Source of the DNA: Pectinatus haikarae
Lineage (GTDB): Bacteria; Bacillota; Negativicutes; Selenomonadales; Selenomonadaceae
DNA: 64,000 nt
Direction: 5' to 3'
Assembly: GCF_015732185.1 (NCBI RefSeq)
Contig: NZ_WIQM01000008.1
Coordinates: forward strand, 186,001-250,000
Shown here: piece after piece, positions 47,117 through 56,220 of the stretch
How positions within the stretch are numbered: position 1 is the first letter of the stretch
How the letters are laid out: each line of letters opens with the position of its first letter
Notes under the pieces: model-generated
What the model was told of the DNA's origin: nothing
What the model saw: the letters and a program-made list of their open reading frames with translations, nothing else
Databases searched by the model: none
Position numbers and translations under genes: made by a program

Positions 47117-47332
47117 ATGAATAGATTAAAAGGAGGCTTTCCTATTTTAAAGCTGTTTTCTGATGTGGAGAAAAATAAAAATGAGTTGGAAGAAATACTT
47201 TTGCGCGTTCGTACTGATGAAATTATATACAGACAGAAAAATGAAATAGAAATTGCAAATCGATTAAAACTATTGGAAAATCAATTGAACATTGCGGTTA
47301 AAAATCTAAATGATGCTATGACGCTCAAATAA
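47117..47332 (+). CDS. Possible small coiled-coil protein
   Basis: An open frame of 71 codons, acidic and basic residues alternating in ELEEILLRVRTDEIIYRQKNEI and a predicted coiled coil to the end. Before the ATG only a weak GAAG site is seen. A perfect AAAGGAGG lies inside, ten bases after the ATG, and is followed seven bases later by ATT in the same frame, so a shorter form initiated at ATT is conceivable. No family is recognised; it may be chance. Confidence 0.35.
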   Translation: MNRLKGGFPILKLFSDVEKNKNELEEILLRVRTDEIIYRQKNEIEIANRLKLLENQLNIAVKNLNDAMTLK

Positions 47333-47511
47333 ATGCAACACGGTTACATCTGCAAAATTTATGCATGAGCTTATTTTCAATAGAAATCGTAAATGATAAG
47401 AATTGAAAGAAATATTTTAGACATATATATATTAATAAAAAGGATTTTTGTGTGAATTAGAGAATAAATCCTAATAGATATTAAGATAGAATTCTTGTCT
47501 TTTAGAAAAAT

Positions 47512-47621
47512 ATCAGTGCACTTATTTTATGTGCCGACTGATTAAAATAGTATCGAATAAACAGAGATCATGTTTGTAGATCAAGCGGCGGAATTAACTG
47601 CTGCCTGATATGTTTATTCGA
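47512..47621 (+). ncRNA. Structured leader upstream of the ferritin-like and encapsulin genes
   Basis: Two adjacent foldable elements: hairpin ATCAGTGCAC / GTGC(CG)ACTGAT at 47512-47542, then a closing stem TCGAATAAACA (47553-47563) / TGTTTATTCGA (47611-47621) that encloses GATC..GATC and GGCGG..CTGCC hairpins, a three-way junction. It ends 48 bases before the start codon. The rest of the 336-base gap (47333-47511) shows no gene. I could not match it to a known riboswitch. Confidence 0.5.
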
Positions 47622-47668
47622 CATTATAGCAATAAAAGGCAAGTTTTATTAAAAGGGGGACAAATTAG

Positions 47669-48034
47669 ATGGCAGATTTTGCAAATCCGTTTCAGGGCAA
47701 TGTTGATCGTAAATTAACAAAGGGAGAATTGATACAGGCAGTACGGCTGGATATTTCAGGAGAACTTGAGGCAATTTACCTTTATGATGCACATGTGCAG
47801 GCAACAGATAATGAAGTGGCTAAAAAAGTTATAGCTGATATACGTGATGAAGAAAAAGCTCATGTCGGAGAATTGATGGCGCTGCTTCGTATTCTTGACC
47901 CTGAAGAGGCTGAGCATTTTGCTTCTGGAGAAGCCGAAGTTAAAGAATTGCTCGAAGAACTGGAAAATGAAAAAAAGGAAAGTGTTTTGAAAAAAACTGA
48001 TCCTGAGGCTACCGTAGGAAGTCTTATCAAATAA
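47669..48034 (+). CDS. Encapsulated ferritin-like protein (encapsulin cargo)
   Basis: A 121-residue ferritin-like protein. The helical domain has metal-binding carboxylates in LDISGELEAIYLYDAH and DIRDEEKAHVGELMALL, as in EncFtn and rubrerythrin-like cargo. After an acidic linker the C-terminus is ATVGSLIK, matching the TVGSL-type cargo-loading peptide that docks on the inner wall of encapsulin shells. The encapsulin gene follows after 66 bases. Known cargo proteins of this type oxidise and store iron; function here is inferred. Confidence 0.88.
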   Translation: MADFANPFQGNVDRKLTKGELIQAVRLDISGELEAIYLYDAHVQATDNEVAKKVIADIRDEEKAHVGELMALLRILDPEEAEHFASGEAEVKELLEELENEKKESVLKKTDPEATVGSLIK

Positions 48035-48100
48035 ATAACATAATCGGTGATTCATAGATTTGTTTTAATGGTTGTAAAAATAACAGGAGGGATGTTTTGT

Positions 48101-48916
48101 ATGGATTATTTATCTAGAGACGCAGCACCATTTACTGACGAATTTTGGGAACAAATTGATAAAACAGTTGTAAAAACAGCGGGCAATGTATTGCATGGAC
48201 GCAGGTTCATTCCATTATATGGACCTTTGGGCATAGGTGTCACCAGTATTACTGTTGATGATGCTGATAAATTAGAAGAAGTTTCCAAAAATGGGTTTAT
48301 GATGACCTCCGGGCGCAAATTTTTGGAAATTCCCACATTATATGAAGACTTTCTTTTATCAGCGAGAGATTTGGAAAGTGCCGCTCATGCCGGATATCCT
48401 GCTGATTTATCAAAGGCCGTTAATGCAGCGGAAGATTGTGCATTGAAAGAGGATCGGTTAGTATTTTTTGGCAATGCAGACTTTAAGATAGACGGGTTGT
48501 TTAATGTTGCCGGCTCAAATAAAATCAAAAAAAATGACTGGACTGTTGGCGAAAATGCTTTTACGGATATAGCGGCGGCGATAAATCTACTGGTTGAAAA
48601 AGGTATATACGGTGCTTATTCGCTGGCAATCAGTCCAGATCTTTATTTGCAGATGCAAAGATTGCAGCCGGGAACTGGTTTACTGGAAATAGACAGAGTG
48701 AAAAAACTTCTTGACAAGAGAATATATTCAACACCTGTACTGGGAAAGGGAAAGGCAGTTCTTGTTTGCGCGGACAGCAGAAATATGGATTTGGTGATCG
48801 GCCAGGATCTTAAAACGGCATATCTTGAACAAACAGAATTAAATCATAAATTCCGTATTCTTGAAACAATGCTGTTGAGAATAAAAAGACCTCAGGCAAT
48901 AGTGATCTTTGAATAA
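48101..48916 (+). CDS. Encapsulin shell protein (family 1)
   Basis: A 271-residue HK97-fold protein that assembles into a nanocompartment. MDYLSRDAAPFTDEFWEQID and VVKTAGNVLHGRRFIPLYGPLGIG are the N-terminal arm, LPTLYEDF-like EIPTLYEDFLLSARDLE follows, and GAYSLAISPDLYLQMQR, LEIDRVKKLLDKRIYSTPVL and RPQAIVIFE match the family C-terminal part. I chose ATG 48101: AGGAGGG lies nine bases upstream; earlier ATGs are too close or lack a site. It forms an operon with its cargo gene. Confidence 0.95.
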   Translation: MDYLSRDAAPFTDEFWEQIDKTVVKTAGNVLHGRRFIPLYGPLGIGVTSITVDDADKLEEVSKNGFMMTSGRKFLEIPTLYEDFLLSARDLESAAHAGYPADLSKAVNAAEDCALKEDRLVFFGNADFKIDGLFNVAGSNKIKKNDWTVGENAFTDIAAAINLLVEKGIYGAYSLAISPDLYLQMQRLQPGTGLLEIDRVKKLLDKRIYSTPVLGKGKAVLVCADSRNMDLVIGQDLKTAYLEQTELNHKFRILETMLLRIKRPQAIVIFE

Positions 48917-48977
48917 AACGGGTAAACGGCGGTCGGCAGGCAGCCTATAATATATTATATTGGAGGTATAATTTAGA

Positions 48978-49352
48978 ATGGAAAAGGTAGTTTTTTATCG
49001 TTGTGAAAGATGCGGAAATATAGTGGCACTTATAAATAACGGCGGTGGTACATTGTCCTGCTGCGGTCAGCCTATGACCAAGCTTGAGGCCAATACTACT
49101 GATGCGGCACAGGAAAAGCATGTACCTGCAGTTACCAAGAAAGATGATAAGATAGAAGTCGCTGTTGGTTCAGTGCTGCATCCTATGCAGGAGGAACATT
49201 ATATTCAGTGGATAGCTCTTGCTACGGATTCACGTGTGCGCATCCAGTTTTTAAAGCCGGGTGAAGAACCTAAAGCCGAGTTCTGTGGGGCACAGAACGG
49301 AACAGTCTATGAATATTGCAATTTACATGGTTTATGGAAAAAAGATTTTTAA
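48978..49352 (+). CDS. Desulfoferrodoxin / superoxide reductase
   Basis: Reduces superoxide to hydrogen peroxide without making oxygen. The N-terminal desulforedoxin-type centre has FYRCERCGNI and the adjacent pair LSCCGQPM; the catalytic iron site has HPMQEEHYIQW, CGAQNGTVYEYCNLHGLW with the cysteine and histidine ligands. So it is the two-iron class, 124 residues. It follows the encapsulin gene by 61 bases with a GGAGG site. In an anaerobe this suits the oxidative stress cluster. Confidence 0.95.
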   Translation: MEKVVFYRCERCGNIVALINNGGGTLSCCGQPMTKLEANTTDAAQEKHVPAVTKKDDKIEVAVGSVLHPMQEEHYIQWIALATDSRVRIQFLKPGEEPKAEFCGAQNGTVYEYCNLHGLWKKDF

Positions 49353-49654
49353 GAACTTTGTGTGAAGATGAGGGGATTCTCTGGTAGAGGATCCTCTTCT
49401 CTATATCAAGATGTGTTTATCGGTGAAGGGCTAAAATGTATGGCTGTAGCTAAGAATTAATCTGTGATTGGCCTAGTATGCTGACAATACCTATTGTTTC
49501 TTTTAGTTAGTATATATTTTTTTAAAAATTAATTACAAAAAAATACTAAAAACTATTGAAATTTTTATAACGCAGTAATATAATAATAATTAGTTGAGAA
49601 TATTTTTCATGCAGAAAATATAATAATTTTAATAAGAAAAGGGAGTTGTTGGCA
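49353..49654. other. Gap between superoxide reductase and nitroreductase genes
   Basis: A hairpin GAGGGGAT / ATCCTCTTC (49370-49399) may be a weak terminator. An A- and T-rich inverted repeat TTAGTAT (49507-49513) / ATACTAA (49543-49549), extended by T and A runs, could be an operator or a hairpin before the next gene. No coding region is seen. Confidence 0.45.
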
Positions 49655-50248
49655 ATGGGTCAGTTTCAGGAAGCAGTAAGCAAACGCCGTACAAATTATG
49701 CACTGGGAAAGAACGTTAATGTCTCGTCAAAGCAGATAGTTGCAGAAATAGAACAATTAGTGAAGGATGTTCCTTCAGCATTTAATATGCAGTCAGCCAG
49801 GGTTGTAGTGGCCTTTGGCAGTAATCATGATAAAATATGGCAGATCACAAAGGATATTTTGCAAAAAATTGTACCGGAAAAGAATTTTGCTGCCACTGAA
49901 GAAAAAATAAACGGTTTTGCCGCAGCATATGGCACAGTTTTATATTTTGATGAAACGCTTACTGTCGAATCGATGCAAAAGCAATACGCTGCTTATGCGG
50001 ATAATTTCCCGGTATGGGCTCAGCAGGCGAATGGAATGCTGCAATTTGCTATTTGGACAGTACTCAATAATATGGGACTTGGTGTTAATCTGCAGCATTA
50101 TAATCCTTTGATTGATGATCAGGTAAAGAAGCTTTTTAATGTACCGCCAAGCTGGAAATTAATTGCGCAGATGCCTTTTGGAGAACCATTGCAGGTTCCG
50201 GGACCTATCGAAAAAATAGATGTAAGTGAAAGAGTTAAAATTTTTTAA
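49655..50248 (+). CDS. Nitroreductase family protein (Frm2/YdgI type)
   Basis: A 197-residue FMN-dependent oxidoreductase related to fungal Frm2/Hbn1. MGQFQEAVSKRRTNYALGKN, PSAFNMQSARVVVAFG and the later WTVLNNMGLGVNLQHYNPLID are characteristic; the chain ends EKIDVSERVKIF. The ATG at 49655 follows GGGAG; a TTG nine bases upstream is less likely. Its place after superoxide reductase and before glutathione peroxidase suggests a role in redox stress, though the electron acceptor is unknown. Confidence 0.88.
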   Translation: MGQFQEAVSKRRTNYALGKNVNVSSKQIVAEIEQLVKDVPSAFNMQSARVVVAFGSNHDKIWQITKDILQKIVPEKNFAATEEKINGFAAAYGTVLYFDETLTVESMQKQYAAYADNFPVWAQQANGMLQFAIWTVLNNMGLGVNLQHYNPLIDDQVKKLFNVPPSWKLIAQMPFGEPLQVPGPIEKIDVSERVKIF

Positions 50249-50293
50249 TTAAATAAATCTTGTTGAATTTATATTGTGCAAGGAGGGTAAATG

Positions 50294-50842
50294 ATGGCTA
50301 TTTATGATTTCAAGGTAAAAACTAATCATGGGAAAGAAAAATCACTTGCGGATTATAAGGGAAAAGTCCTTATTATTGTCAATACGGCAAGCAAGTGCGG
50401 ATTTACGCCTCAATATGAAGAATTACAGCAGGTGTACTTAAAATACAAGGATAAGGGTTTTGAAATATTGGCCTTTCCAAGTAATCAGTTTGCAGCGCAG
50501 GAGCCGGGAAATGCTGCAGAAATAGAACAATTCTGCAAGGTAAATTACGGTGTAACATTTCCTATATTTGAAAAAGGAGATGTTCGCGGAGAAACTGCAC
50601 AGCCTCTTTTTAAATATTTAACAGAACAGGCAGCCTTTAAGGGATTTGATGAAGCTCATCCTAATGCTGCAAAATTGCAAAATGCCATAAACACGAATTT
50701 CCCGGAATTTATGAAGGGTGATTCTGTGAAGTGGAATTTTACGAAATTTCTTGTGGATAAAGAGGGCAATGTCGTAAAACGGGCTGAACCCACTACTACA
50801 CCGAAACAAATGGAAGCAGATATCGAAAAACTATTGGGATAA
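50294..50842 (+). CDS. Glutathione peroxidase family, cysteine type
   Basis: Thiol peroxidase of about 182 residues. The catalytic cysteine is in [13 protein letters not shown], the family glutamine in [11 protein letters not shown] and tryptophan in [11 protein letters not shown]. In place of selenocysteine there is a cysteine codon (TGC), so it is probably thioredoxin-dependent. Two ATGs overlap; the second at 50294 has better spacing to GGAGGG. It follows the nitroreductase by 45 bases and ends with a strong terminator. Confidence 0.95.
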   Translation: MAIYDFKVKTNHGKEKSLADYKGKVLIIVNTASKCGFTPQYEELQQVYLKYKDKGFEILAFPSNQFAAQEPGNAAEIEQFCKVNYGVTFPIFEKGDVRGETAQPLFKYLTEQAAFKGFDEAHPNAAKLQNAINTNFPEFMKGDSVKWNFTKFLVDKEGNVVKRAEPTTTPKQMEADIEKLLG

Positions 50843-50869
50843 TTTTAACAGGCTTTTATAAGCAGGTAA

Positions 50870-50938
50870 ATACTGTATAGGGGAAAGTGTATCAAATTAA
50901 TGATCTGATATATTTTTCCCTATACAGTATTTTTTATT
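50870..50938 (+). terminator. Terminator after glutathione peroxidase
   Basis: TACTGTATAGGGGAAA and TTTTCCCTATACAGTA pair with one bulge and a long loop, then TTTTTTATT. Confidence 0.75.
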
Positions 50939-51038
50939 AAAAAAATAACGTAATAAAGGTAAAAATCAGATTATATAGAATAATATATATAAGGCTATAC
51001 TATACTAAGCAGTTGCGCAAGAAAAGGGGCTTTGGCAT

Positions 51039-52823
51039 ATGAAAAATTTATATTCTATTAAAGTCAGATTGATTTTTACTATAGTTGCAGTTTCAATAGG
51101 AACAATACTTTGCGTCGGTGGTTTTTTTATTTATAATATGATCAGAAACAGTGAAAATCAAATCGCCGATTATAGGCAAACACTGGTCGAAAATGTAGAT
51201 CGTGAACTTAAACTGCAGACAGAAATAGCCATGAGTCTTATTAAGGATGTGTATAGCAAGCAACAGTCAGGTATGATCACAGAGGCACAGGCGAAAGTAC
51301 AGGCGGCCTCTTTGGTAAGGCAATTGCGGTATGATGATGGCAGAGGATATTTTTGGATAGATACATATGATGGAGTAAACGTTGTCCTCATGGGAAGAGA
51401 TATAGAGGGCCAATCACGTATTGACTCAGTTGATCCCAACGGAAAATATTATATAAAAGAAATAATAGAGAATGGCCGTAAAGCCGATGGAGGGTATACA
51501 GATCTTATGTTTGCAAAACCGAATGAAACGATACCTTTGCCAAAACGCAATTATTCTATTGCCTTTGACCCATATAAATGGGTCTTGGGAACAGGAGGCT
51601 GGATTGATTATATTGATGCCAGGGTAGCTCAAAAAGAAGCAGCTGAAAAACAAATCCTTCAGGACAGTATCATCAGAATTGTAATATATATGGCAGTATT
51701 GCAAATAATACTGATTGGCATAGCTATATATGTGGGGAAAATACTGGCTGATCCGATAGAATTTGTTACTGAAAAGATGAATATTTTGGCAACAGGAGAT
51801 TTCAGCTCAACCGTTGAAGGAAAAATATTGGAACGCAAGGATGAAATAGGAATAATGGGGCGTTCTCTGCAATCTTTGCATAATAATGTTAAGACGTTAT
51901 TGAAAAAAATCGCTGAATCTGCTGAATATTTGGCAGCATCCGCGCAAGAGTTGACGTCAAGCGCCGAACAATCGGCTACGGCAAGCAATCAAGTTGCCGA
52001 TTCGATGGTAAATGTGGCACATTTGTGCAATGATCAATTTTCTGCAGTAGATGGTGCGGGAAAAAATACGAGTGATCTTTCCAGTCATATGCAGAATTTT
52101 ATGAGTGCGATAGAAGAATCGGGACAGAAGATAAAACTGGCAAGCGAAGCTGCCGGGAGAGGAAATAAGGAAGTATCGGCAGCTGTTTCAAAAATGGAAG
52201 ATATGGAGAGGTCTGTCAGCAAATCCGCTGAGGTTATAGGCGGATTAGGTAAAAGGTCAGAGAAAATAGGTGCTATTGTCGATACAATAGGCAGCATAGC
52301 GGGACAGACCAATCTGCTGGCATTGAATGCTGCCATAGAAGCAGCCAGAGCGGGAGAACACGGTAAGGGGTTTGCTGTTGTTGCCGAAGAGGTCAGAAAG
52401 TTGGCTGAACAATCGCAAATGGCTGCCAGCGAAATTGCAGAATTGATAAGTTCTATACAGAATGAAACGCAGAATGCGGTTACTGTTATGCAAACAGGTG
52501 TAGATCAAGTGAAGGAGGGGTCATCGGTAGTTGATAATGCAGGAAATACATTTGGTGATATCGTGGGCATGGTGGAACAGATAGCTGAACGGTCAGAAAG
52601 TATGGAACAGATAGTCGGCAGCCTGGCAAAAGGGACAGAAGACATAGCTGCGACCGTGGAAAAAATCGACAGTATGAGCCGCAGTGTATCCGCTGAAGCT
52701 GAAACGGTTTCTGCCGCCACAGAGGAGCAGACTGCTTCGATGAATGAAATTGCTGATGCCAGCCGTACGCTGGCTCAGATGGCACAGGAACTGCAGGGAG
52801 CTGTCAGTTCGTTTAAAATATAA
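51039..52823 (+). CDS. Methyl-accepting chemotaxis protein with Cache sensor
   Basis: A 594-residue chemoreceptor. Membrane helix 1 (about 9-33), an extracellular single-Cache domain (about 38-200; [31 protein letters not shown]), membrane helix 2 (about 206-230), a HAMP domain, and a long signalling coiled coil with [50 protein letters not shown]. The last motif contacts CheA and CheW. It starts after AAGGGG and ends with a bidirectional terminator. Ligands of this Cache class are small carboxylates in known examples; here unknown. Confidence 0.94.
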   Translation: MKNLYSIKVRLIFTIVAVSIGTILCVGGFFIYNMIRNSENQIADYRQTLVENVDRELKLQTEIAMSLIKDVYSKQQSGMITEAQAKVQAASLVRQLRYDDGRGYFWIDTYDGVNVVLMGRDIEGQSRIDSVDPNGKYYIKEIIENGRKADGGYTDLMFAKPNETIPLPKRNYSIAFDPYKWVLGTGGWIDYIDARVAQKEAAEKQILQDSIIRIVIYMAVLQIILIGIAIYVGKILADPIEFVTEKMNILATGDFSSTVEGKILERKDEIGIMGRSLQSLHNNVKTLLKKIAESAEYLAASAQELTSSAEQSATASNQVADSMVNVAHLCNDQFSAVDGAGKNTSDLSSHMQNFMSAIEESGQKIKLASEAAGRGNKEVSAAVSKMEDMERSVSKSAEVIGGLGKRSEKIGAIVDTIGSIAGQTNLLALNAAIEAARAGEHGKGFAVVAEEVRKLAEQSQMAASEIAELISSIQNETQNAVTVMQTGVDQVKEGSSVVDNAGNTFGDIVGMVEQIAERSESMEQIVGSLAKGTEDIAATVEKIDSMSRSVSAEAETVSAATEEQTASMNEIADASRTLAQMAQELQGAVSSFKI

Positions 52824-52967
52824 TGGCCTTTGAACAGAAAGGCAGCAGTATCAAGAGGCATGAGTGACAGGCAGGATAAGGTGTAATTGCATCAGTATGA
52901 GTATCATGGGCACAAAGAAAACGGATTTTCGTGTGAGAAATGATATTATTTTGGGCTGGTTTTGCTG

Positions 52968-53004
52968 AAAGTGGCTTCTGCCAATTTAAGGCAGGAGCCA
53001 CTTT
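52968..53004. terminator. Bidirectional terminator between the chemoreceptor and PPOX genes
   Basis: AAAGTGGCTTCTGCC / GGCAGGAGCCACTTT nearly perfect stem with a seven-base loop; T run on the plus side and A run on the other. Confidence 0.8.
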
Positions 53005-53397
53005 TTATTGCAATATTGTTTTTTCACCTGATATTGTTTGCAATACAGCGTGGACATTTTCGATATGGAATATTTCGAATATGCCATCGCCGACAGAGTA
53101 TAAATTACCAAGTGAAGGCATAGTTTGTAGGGCTTCTTTCTGGGAATCTTCTGTGGTGCAGAAAACAGCTGTACCATTAATACGCAGAAGATTATAGTCT
53201 ATGTCGACACAGCATATTTCTAAATTAGGATTGAGCACCAGCTGTTTGTACATGTCATTTTGGTTGGAAGTGCAGAAGGTCAGCTTGCCATTGTACTCCA
53301 TGACAAACCCCAAAGGTCTTATGTGAGGGATATTGTCGCAGGTTGTTGCCAGATAAAAAATCTTGTTAGTCTTCAGGAATTTTAAGATGTCTTTCAT
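53005..53397 (-). CDS. PPOX-class (pyridoxamine phosphate oxidase-like) flavoprotein
   Basis: A 130-residue split-barrel protein. FLKTNKIFYLATTCDNIPHIRPLGFVMEYNGKLTF is the FMN-binding strand pair of this class. ICCVDIDYNLLRINGTAVFC continues the barrel. I chose ATG 53397, six bases after AGGAGG; an upstream ATG at 53442 has no site. It lies downstream of the HxlR regulator with a 58-base gap and is likely co-regulated with it. The substrate is unknown; many relatives bind F420, heme or flavin. Confidence 0.82.
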   Translation of the reverse strand: MKDILKFLKTNKIFYLATTCDNIPHIRPLGFVMEYNGKLTFCTSNQNDMYKQLVLNPNLEICCVDIDYNLLRINGTAVFCTTEDSQKEALQTMPSLGNLYSVGDGIFEIFHIENVHAVLQTISGEKTILQ

Positions 53398-53455
53398 AAA
53401 GCGCCTCCTAGCAGGATTACAATAAATTAGATGGTCAGGCATTGTTTGATAGTAG

Positions 53456-53803
53456 TCATTGTTTCTTCATATATAATTGATAAGAACTGCCCCAATCGTA
53501 TATGGCTTGAATTATGGGCTTCATGGATAAACCAAGTTCTGTAAGTTCATATTCAACATGCGGAGGTACTTCAGGAAAAACGGTTCGTTTTATGATTTGG
53601 TCCTGTTCTAATTCACGCAGTTGCAGTGTCAGCGATCTGTGAGTTATTGTTTTAAGCAGACGCCGCAGTTCGGTGAAACGTTTTTTTCCGCTTAAAAGTC
53701 GATAAAGAATAAGCCCTTTCCATTTGCCGCTGACAATATTCAAAGTAGTTTCTACAGGGCATGGTTCATAGACACACATAGAAGTATCTTGGGTATCGTT
53801 CAT
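53456..53803 (-). CDS. HxlR-family transcriptional regulator
   Basis: A 115-residue winged-helix regulator. The family motif CPVETTLNIVSGKWKGLILYRLLSG (with CVYEPCP cysteines), RFTELRRLL and LQLRELEQDQIIKR are typical, ending with YELTELG. The cysteines close to the start could sense thiol-reactive compounds, as in YodB and HypR. It is divergent from a nitroreductase gene and has repeated AGTATA-type half sites in between. Confidence 0.92.
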   Translation of the reverse strand: MNDTQDTSMCVYEPCPVETTLNIVSGKWKGLILYRLLSGKKRFTELRRLLKTITHRSLTLQLRELEQDQIIKRTVFPEVPPHVEYELTELGLSMKPIIQAIYDWGSSYQLYMKKQ

Positions 53804-53848
53804 TCTAAAGCCCCCTTTTGAAAAGAAAAGATTTATTGAAGATAAGAT

Positions 53849-53896
53849 AAGTATACTAGTTGAAGGAAGCCAATAGCAAGTATAAAAAATATACTT
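53849..53896. promoter_or_regulatory. Repeated AAGTATA half sites, probable HxlR operator
   Basis: AAGTATACT at 53849 and the inverted repeat AAGTATA / TATACTT with a five-base spacer at 53878-53896 lie between the divergent HxlR and nitroreductase genes; a further TATACTT half site is at about 53961. The arrangement fits control of both promoters by the HxlR protein. Confidence 0.5.
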
Positions 53897-54031
53897 TGGT
53901 AAAGTTTTATATATTATCTATAAAAATTTTGCGTACTTCCGATTATTTGCTGCATTTGATATACTTTTGATGAGGCTGAAGGATAGGTTTTGCTATGCTA
54001 TTAAGACGGCTGAGGAAAGAAGGTAGTTGTG

Positions 54032-54703
54032 ATGCAATTTTGTGACAGACAGTTTATTTTAGACACATTTAATTTTCGCCATGCTTGCAAGCATTTTGAC
54101 AAGGGAAGAAAGGTTTCGGGAGAGGATTTTGCTGTAATCTTAGAAGCGGGAAGATTATCGCCTAGCTCCTTTGGTTTTGAACCATGGTCATTTCTTGTAG
54201 TTGAGAACAGACAGCTTAAGGATAAGCTGTGGAATGCGGCATGGGGTGCACAGAACAGTTTCAAGGGGGCAAGTCATTTTGTTATTTTACTGGCAAGAAA
54301 AAAAATAGATACAGTCTATGATGCTGCTTATATAAAAGACATCATGAAAAACGTGCAGAATTTACCGGAAGCTGTAATTGAGCAAAGATTGAGTGCTTTT
54401 GAAAATTTTCAGAGAAAAGATTTTAATTTGCTCGAGAGTGAAAGAGCAATTTTTGACTGGGCGTCCAAGCAGACATATATAGCATTGGCTGATATGCTGA
54501 CTGCTGCGGCAGCATTGGGGATAGATTCGTGTCCTATTGAGGGGTTTGATCAAAAAGAAGTAGATCAAATATTATCGGCTGAGGGTGTAATGGACAAAGC
54601 TCATTTTGGAGTGTCTGTAATGGCAGGATTCGGTTATAGGATGGCAGAACCGCATTCTAAGACACGCAGAAAAACAGAAGATGTGGTGAAGTGGATAGAA
54701 TAA
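54032..54703 (+). CDS. NAD(P)H-dependent nitroreductase
   Basis: A 223-residue FMN-dependent nitroreductase of the NfsB group. FNFRHACKHFDKGRKVS and RLSPSSFGFEPWSFLVVE bind flavin, and ALADMLTAAAALGIDSCPIEGFD is the second flavin motif. The ATG at 54032 has AAGG eight bases upstream; a GTG directly before is also in frame. It is divergent from HxlR, the arrangement in which HxlR proteins control flavin reductases for electrophile stress. Confidence 0.92.
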   Translation: MQFCDRQFILDTFNFRHACKHFDKGRKVSGEDFAVILEAGRLSPSSFGFEPWSFLVVENRQLKDKLWNAAWGAQNSFKGASHFVILLARKKIDTVYDAAYIKDIMKNVQNLPEAVIEQRLSAFENFQRKDFNLLESERAIFDWASKQTYIALADMLTAAAALGIDSCPIEGFDQKEVDQILSAEGVMDKAHFGVSVMAGFGYRMAEPHSKTRRKTEDVVKWIE

Positions 54704-54748
54704 AGAATATATAATAGAAAGTGTCCTTTAATCTGCAAAAAGCTGTAG

Positions 54749-54805
54749 AATTCCCCTTTATAAGACAATGTCTGATAATTGTCTTATAAAGGGGAATTTT
54801 ATTTT
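54749..54805 (+). terminator. Terminator after nitroreductase
   Basis: AATTCCCCTTTATAAGACAA / TTGTCTTATAAAGGGGAATT, more than 18 base pairs, then TTATTTT. Confidence 0.85.
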
Positions 54806-54814
54806 ACTCAAGGT

Positions 54815-54828
54815 TTACATAAATGTAA
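54815..54828. promoter_or_regulatory. Palindrome upstream of the sugar ABC operon
   Basis: TTACAT-AA-ATGTAA is a perfect palindrome 58 bases before the binding-protein gene. A -10-like TTATAC lies about 25 bases later, so the palindrome would overlap the -35 region and could be an operator. Confidence 0.35.
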
Positions 54829-54886
54829 CGATAAAAATATTATTTGATGTTATACTTCATTCATACACGAGGAGGTTAAAATAAGC

Positions 54887-56188
54887 ATGAAAAAAAATAT
54901 TCTCAAAGCAGTAGCTGCGGCACTGATGACTGCGTCGTTATTGACGGGATGTGGGAACGATAATGCGGGATCAGAACAATCTGCTCAGGGAGATAAGGTA
55001 AAAATAGAATACTGGCATGTAAATGCAGAGACACAGGGTGGGAAAACTGTACAGGAACTTGTTGATAAATTTAATGCGCAAAGCAAGGATGTGGAAGTTG
55101 TCGCCCGATACAACCCTGATATGTATAAAGGGCTTATGCAAAATTTGCAGGCTGAAGCGGCCGCAGGAAAATCGCCGGCTGTAGTACAGGTCGGATGGGC
55201 ATTTTTAGATTACTTTTCAAATAATTTTACATACAGTGCGCCGCAAAAGATCATTGACAAAGATTTTTCGGATGATAAGAATTTTTTGCAGGACAATTTT
55301 TTACCCAATGTTTTGGATTTGGCAAAAAATAGTAAGGGTGATCAGGTCGGTATTCCCTATTCTCTCAGTACACCGGTGTTATATATTAACAGGGACTTGC
55401 TCCGGCAGGCGGGGCTTGATGAGAATGGACCGAAAACTTGGGAAGAGTTAATAAAATTTTCTGATACAGTAAAAAAACAAACAGGAAAATATGGGTTTTA
55501 TATGCAGGAACCGGCAGATAACTGGGCACAGCAGGCTCTCCTAGAAAGCAACGGTGCCAGAATGATAACTGACGGTAAAGCAAGTTTTGCGTCCGAAGAT
55601 GGAATAAAAGCATATCAGGCATATGCGGACATGGTAATTAAAACAAAATCTGCATTGCATATTTCTTGGGATCAGGGAGTACAGGCATTTGTCAACGGTG
55701 ATGTGGCGATGCTATACACTACTATTGCTCAAAGAGCCAATGTTCAAAAAGGGGCAAAGTTTGACGTGGCCGCAGTCAGTTCACCGGCATGGGAAGGCAA
55801 ACCCAAAAAGTTGCCGGCTGGAGGATGTTTTCTGGCCATAACGGCACAGGATGAAAAACAGCAGAAAGCGGCTTGGGAATTTGTAAAATATCTCTACAGT
55901 GTCGAGTCTATGGCAGCATGGACAAAGGGAACAGGGTATGTGCCTCCGCGTAAAGATGTGGCAGATGCAGAGAACGGACTTAAGAGTTTTCTAGAGGAAA
56001 ATAAAATGATGAAAGCCGCAACTTCACAGATGGATAGTGTAGTTCCCTGGGCATCTTTCCCGGGAGATGCAGGCCTTCAGGCCGAACAGCTTCTTCTTGA
56101 TACCAGAGATAAAATTCTCAGCGGCAGTATATCTGCCCGTGAAGCATTGACTCAGACGCAGGAGCAGATCAATAATCTGTTAAAATGA
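54887..56188 (+). CDS. Carbohydrate ABC transporter, substrate-binding lipoprotein (UgpB type)
   Basis: A 433-residue extracellular solute-binding protein, family 1. The lipobox LLTGC with the lipidated cysteine at residue 22 follows a hydrophobic signal. VKIEYWHVNAETQGGKTVQELVDKFNAQ begins the mature fold. VQVGWAFLDYFS and GIPYSLSTPVLYINRDLLRQAG resemble glycerol-3-phosphate or sugar binding proteins such as UgpB. First gene of a five-gene transporter operon. GGAGG lies 8 bases upstream. The substrate is not known. Confidence 0.9.
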   Translation: MKKNILKAVAAALMTASLLTGCGNDNAGSEQSAQGDKVKIEYWHVNAETQGGKTVQELVDKFNAQSKDVEVVARYNPDMYKGLMQNLQAEAAAGKSPAVVQVGWAFLDYFSNNFTYSAPQKIIDKDFSDDKNFLQDNFLPNVLDLAKNSKGDQVGIPYSLSTPVLYINRDLLRQAGLDENGPKTWEELIKFSDTVKKQTGKYGFYMQEPADNWAQQALLESNGARMITDGKASFASEDGIKAYQAYADMVIKTKSALHISWDQGVQAFVNGDVAMLYTTIAQRANVQKGAKFDVAAVSSPAWEGKPKKLPAGGCFLAITAQDEKQQKAAWEFVKYLYSVESMAAWTKGTGYVPPRKDVADAENGLKSFLEENKMMKAATSQMDSVVPWASFPGDAGLQAEQLLLDTRDKILSGSISAREALTQTQEQINNLLK

Positions 56189-56220
56189 TGAGACAGTGCA
56201 CGTATTTATAAAAAAAGATT

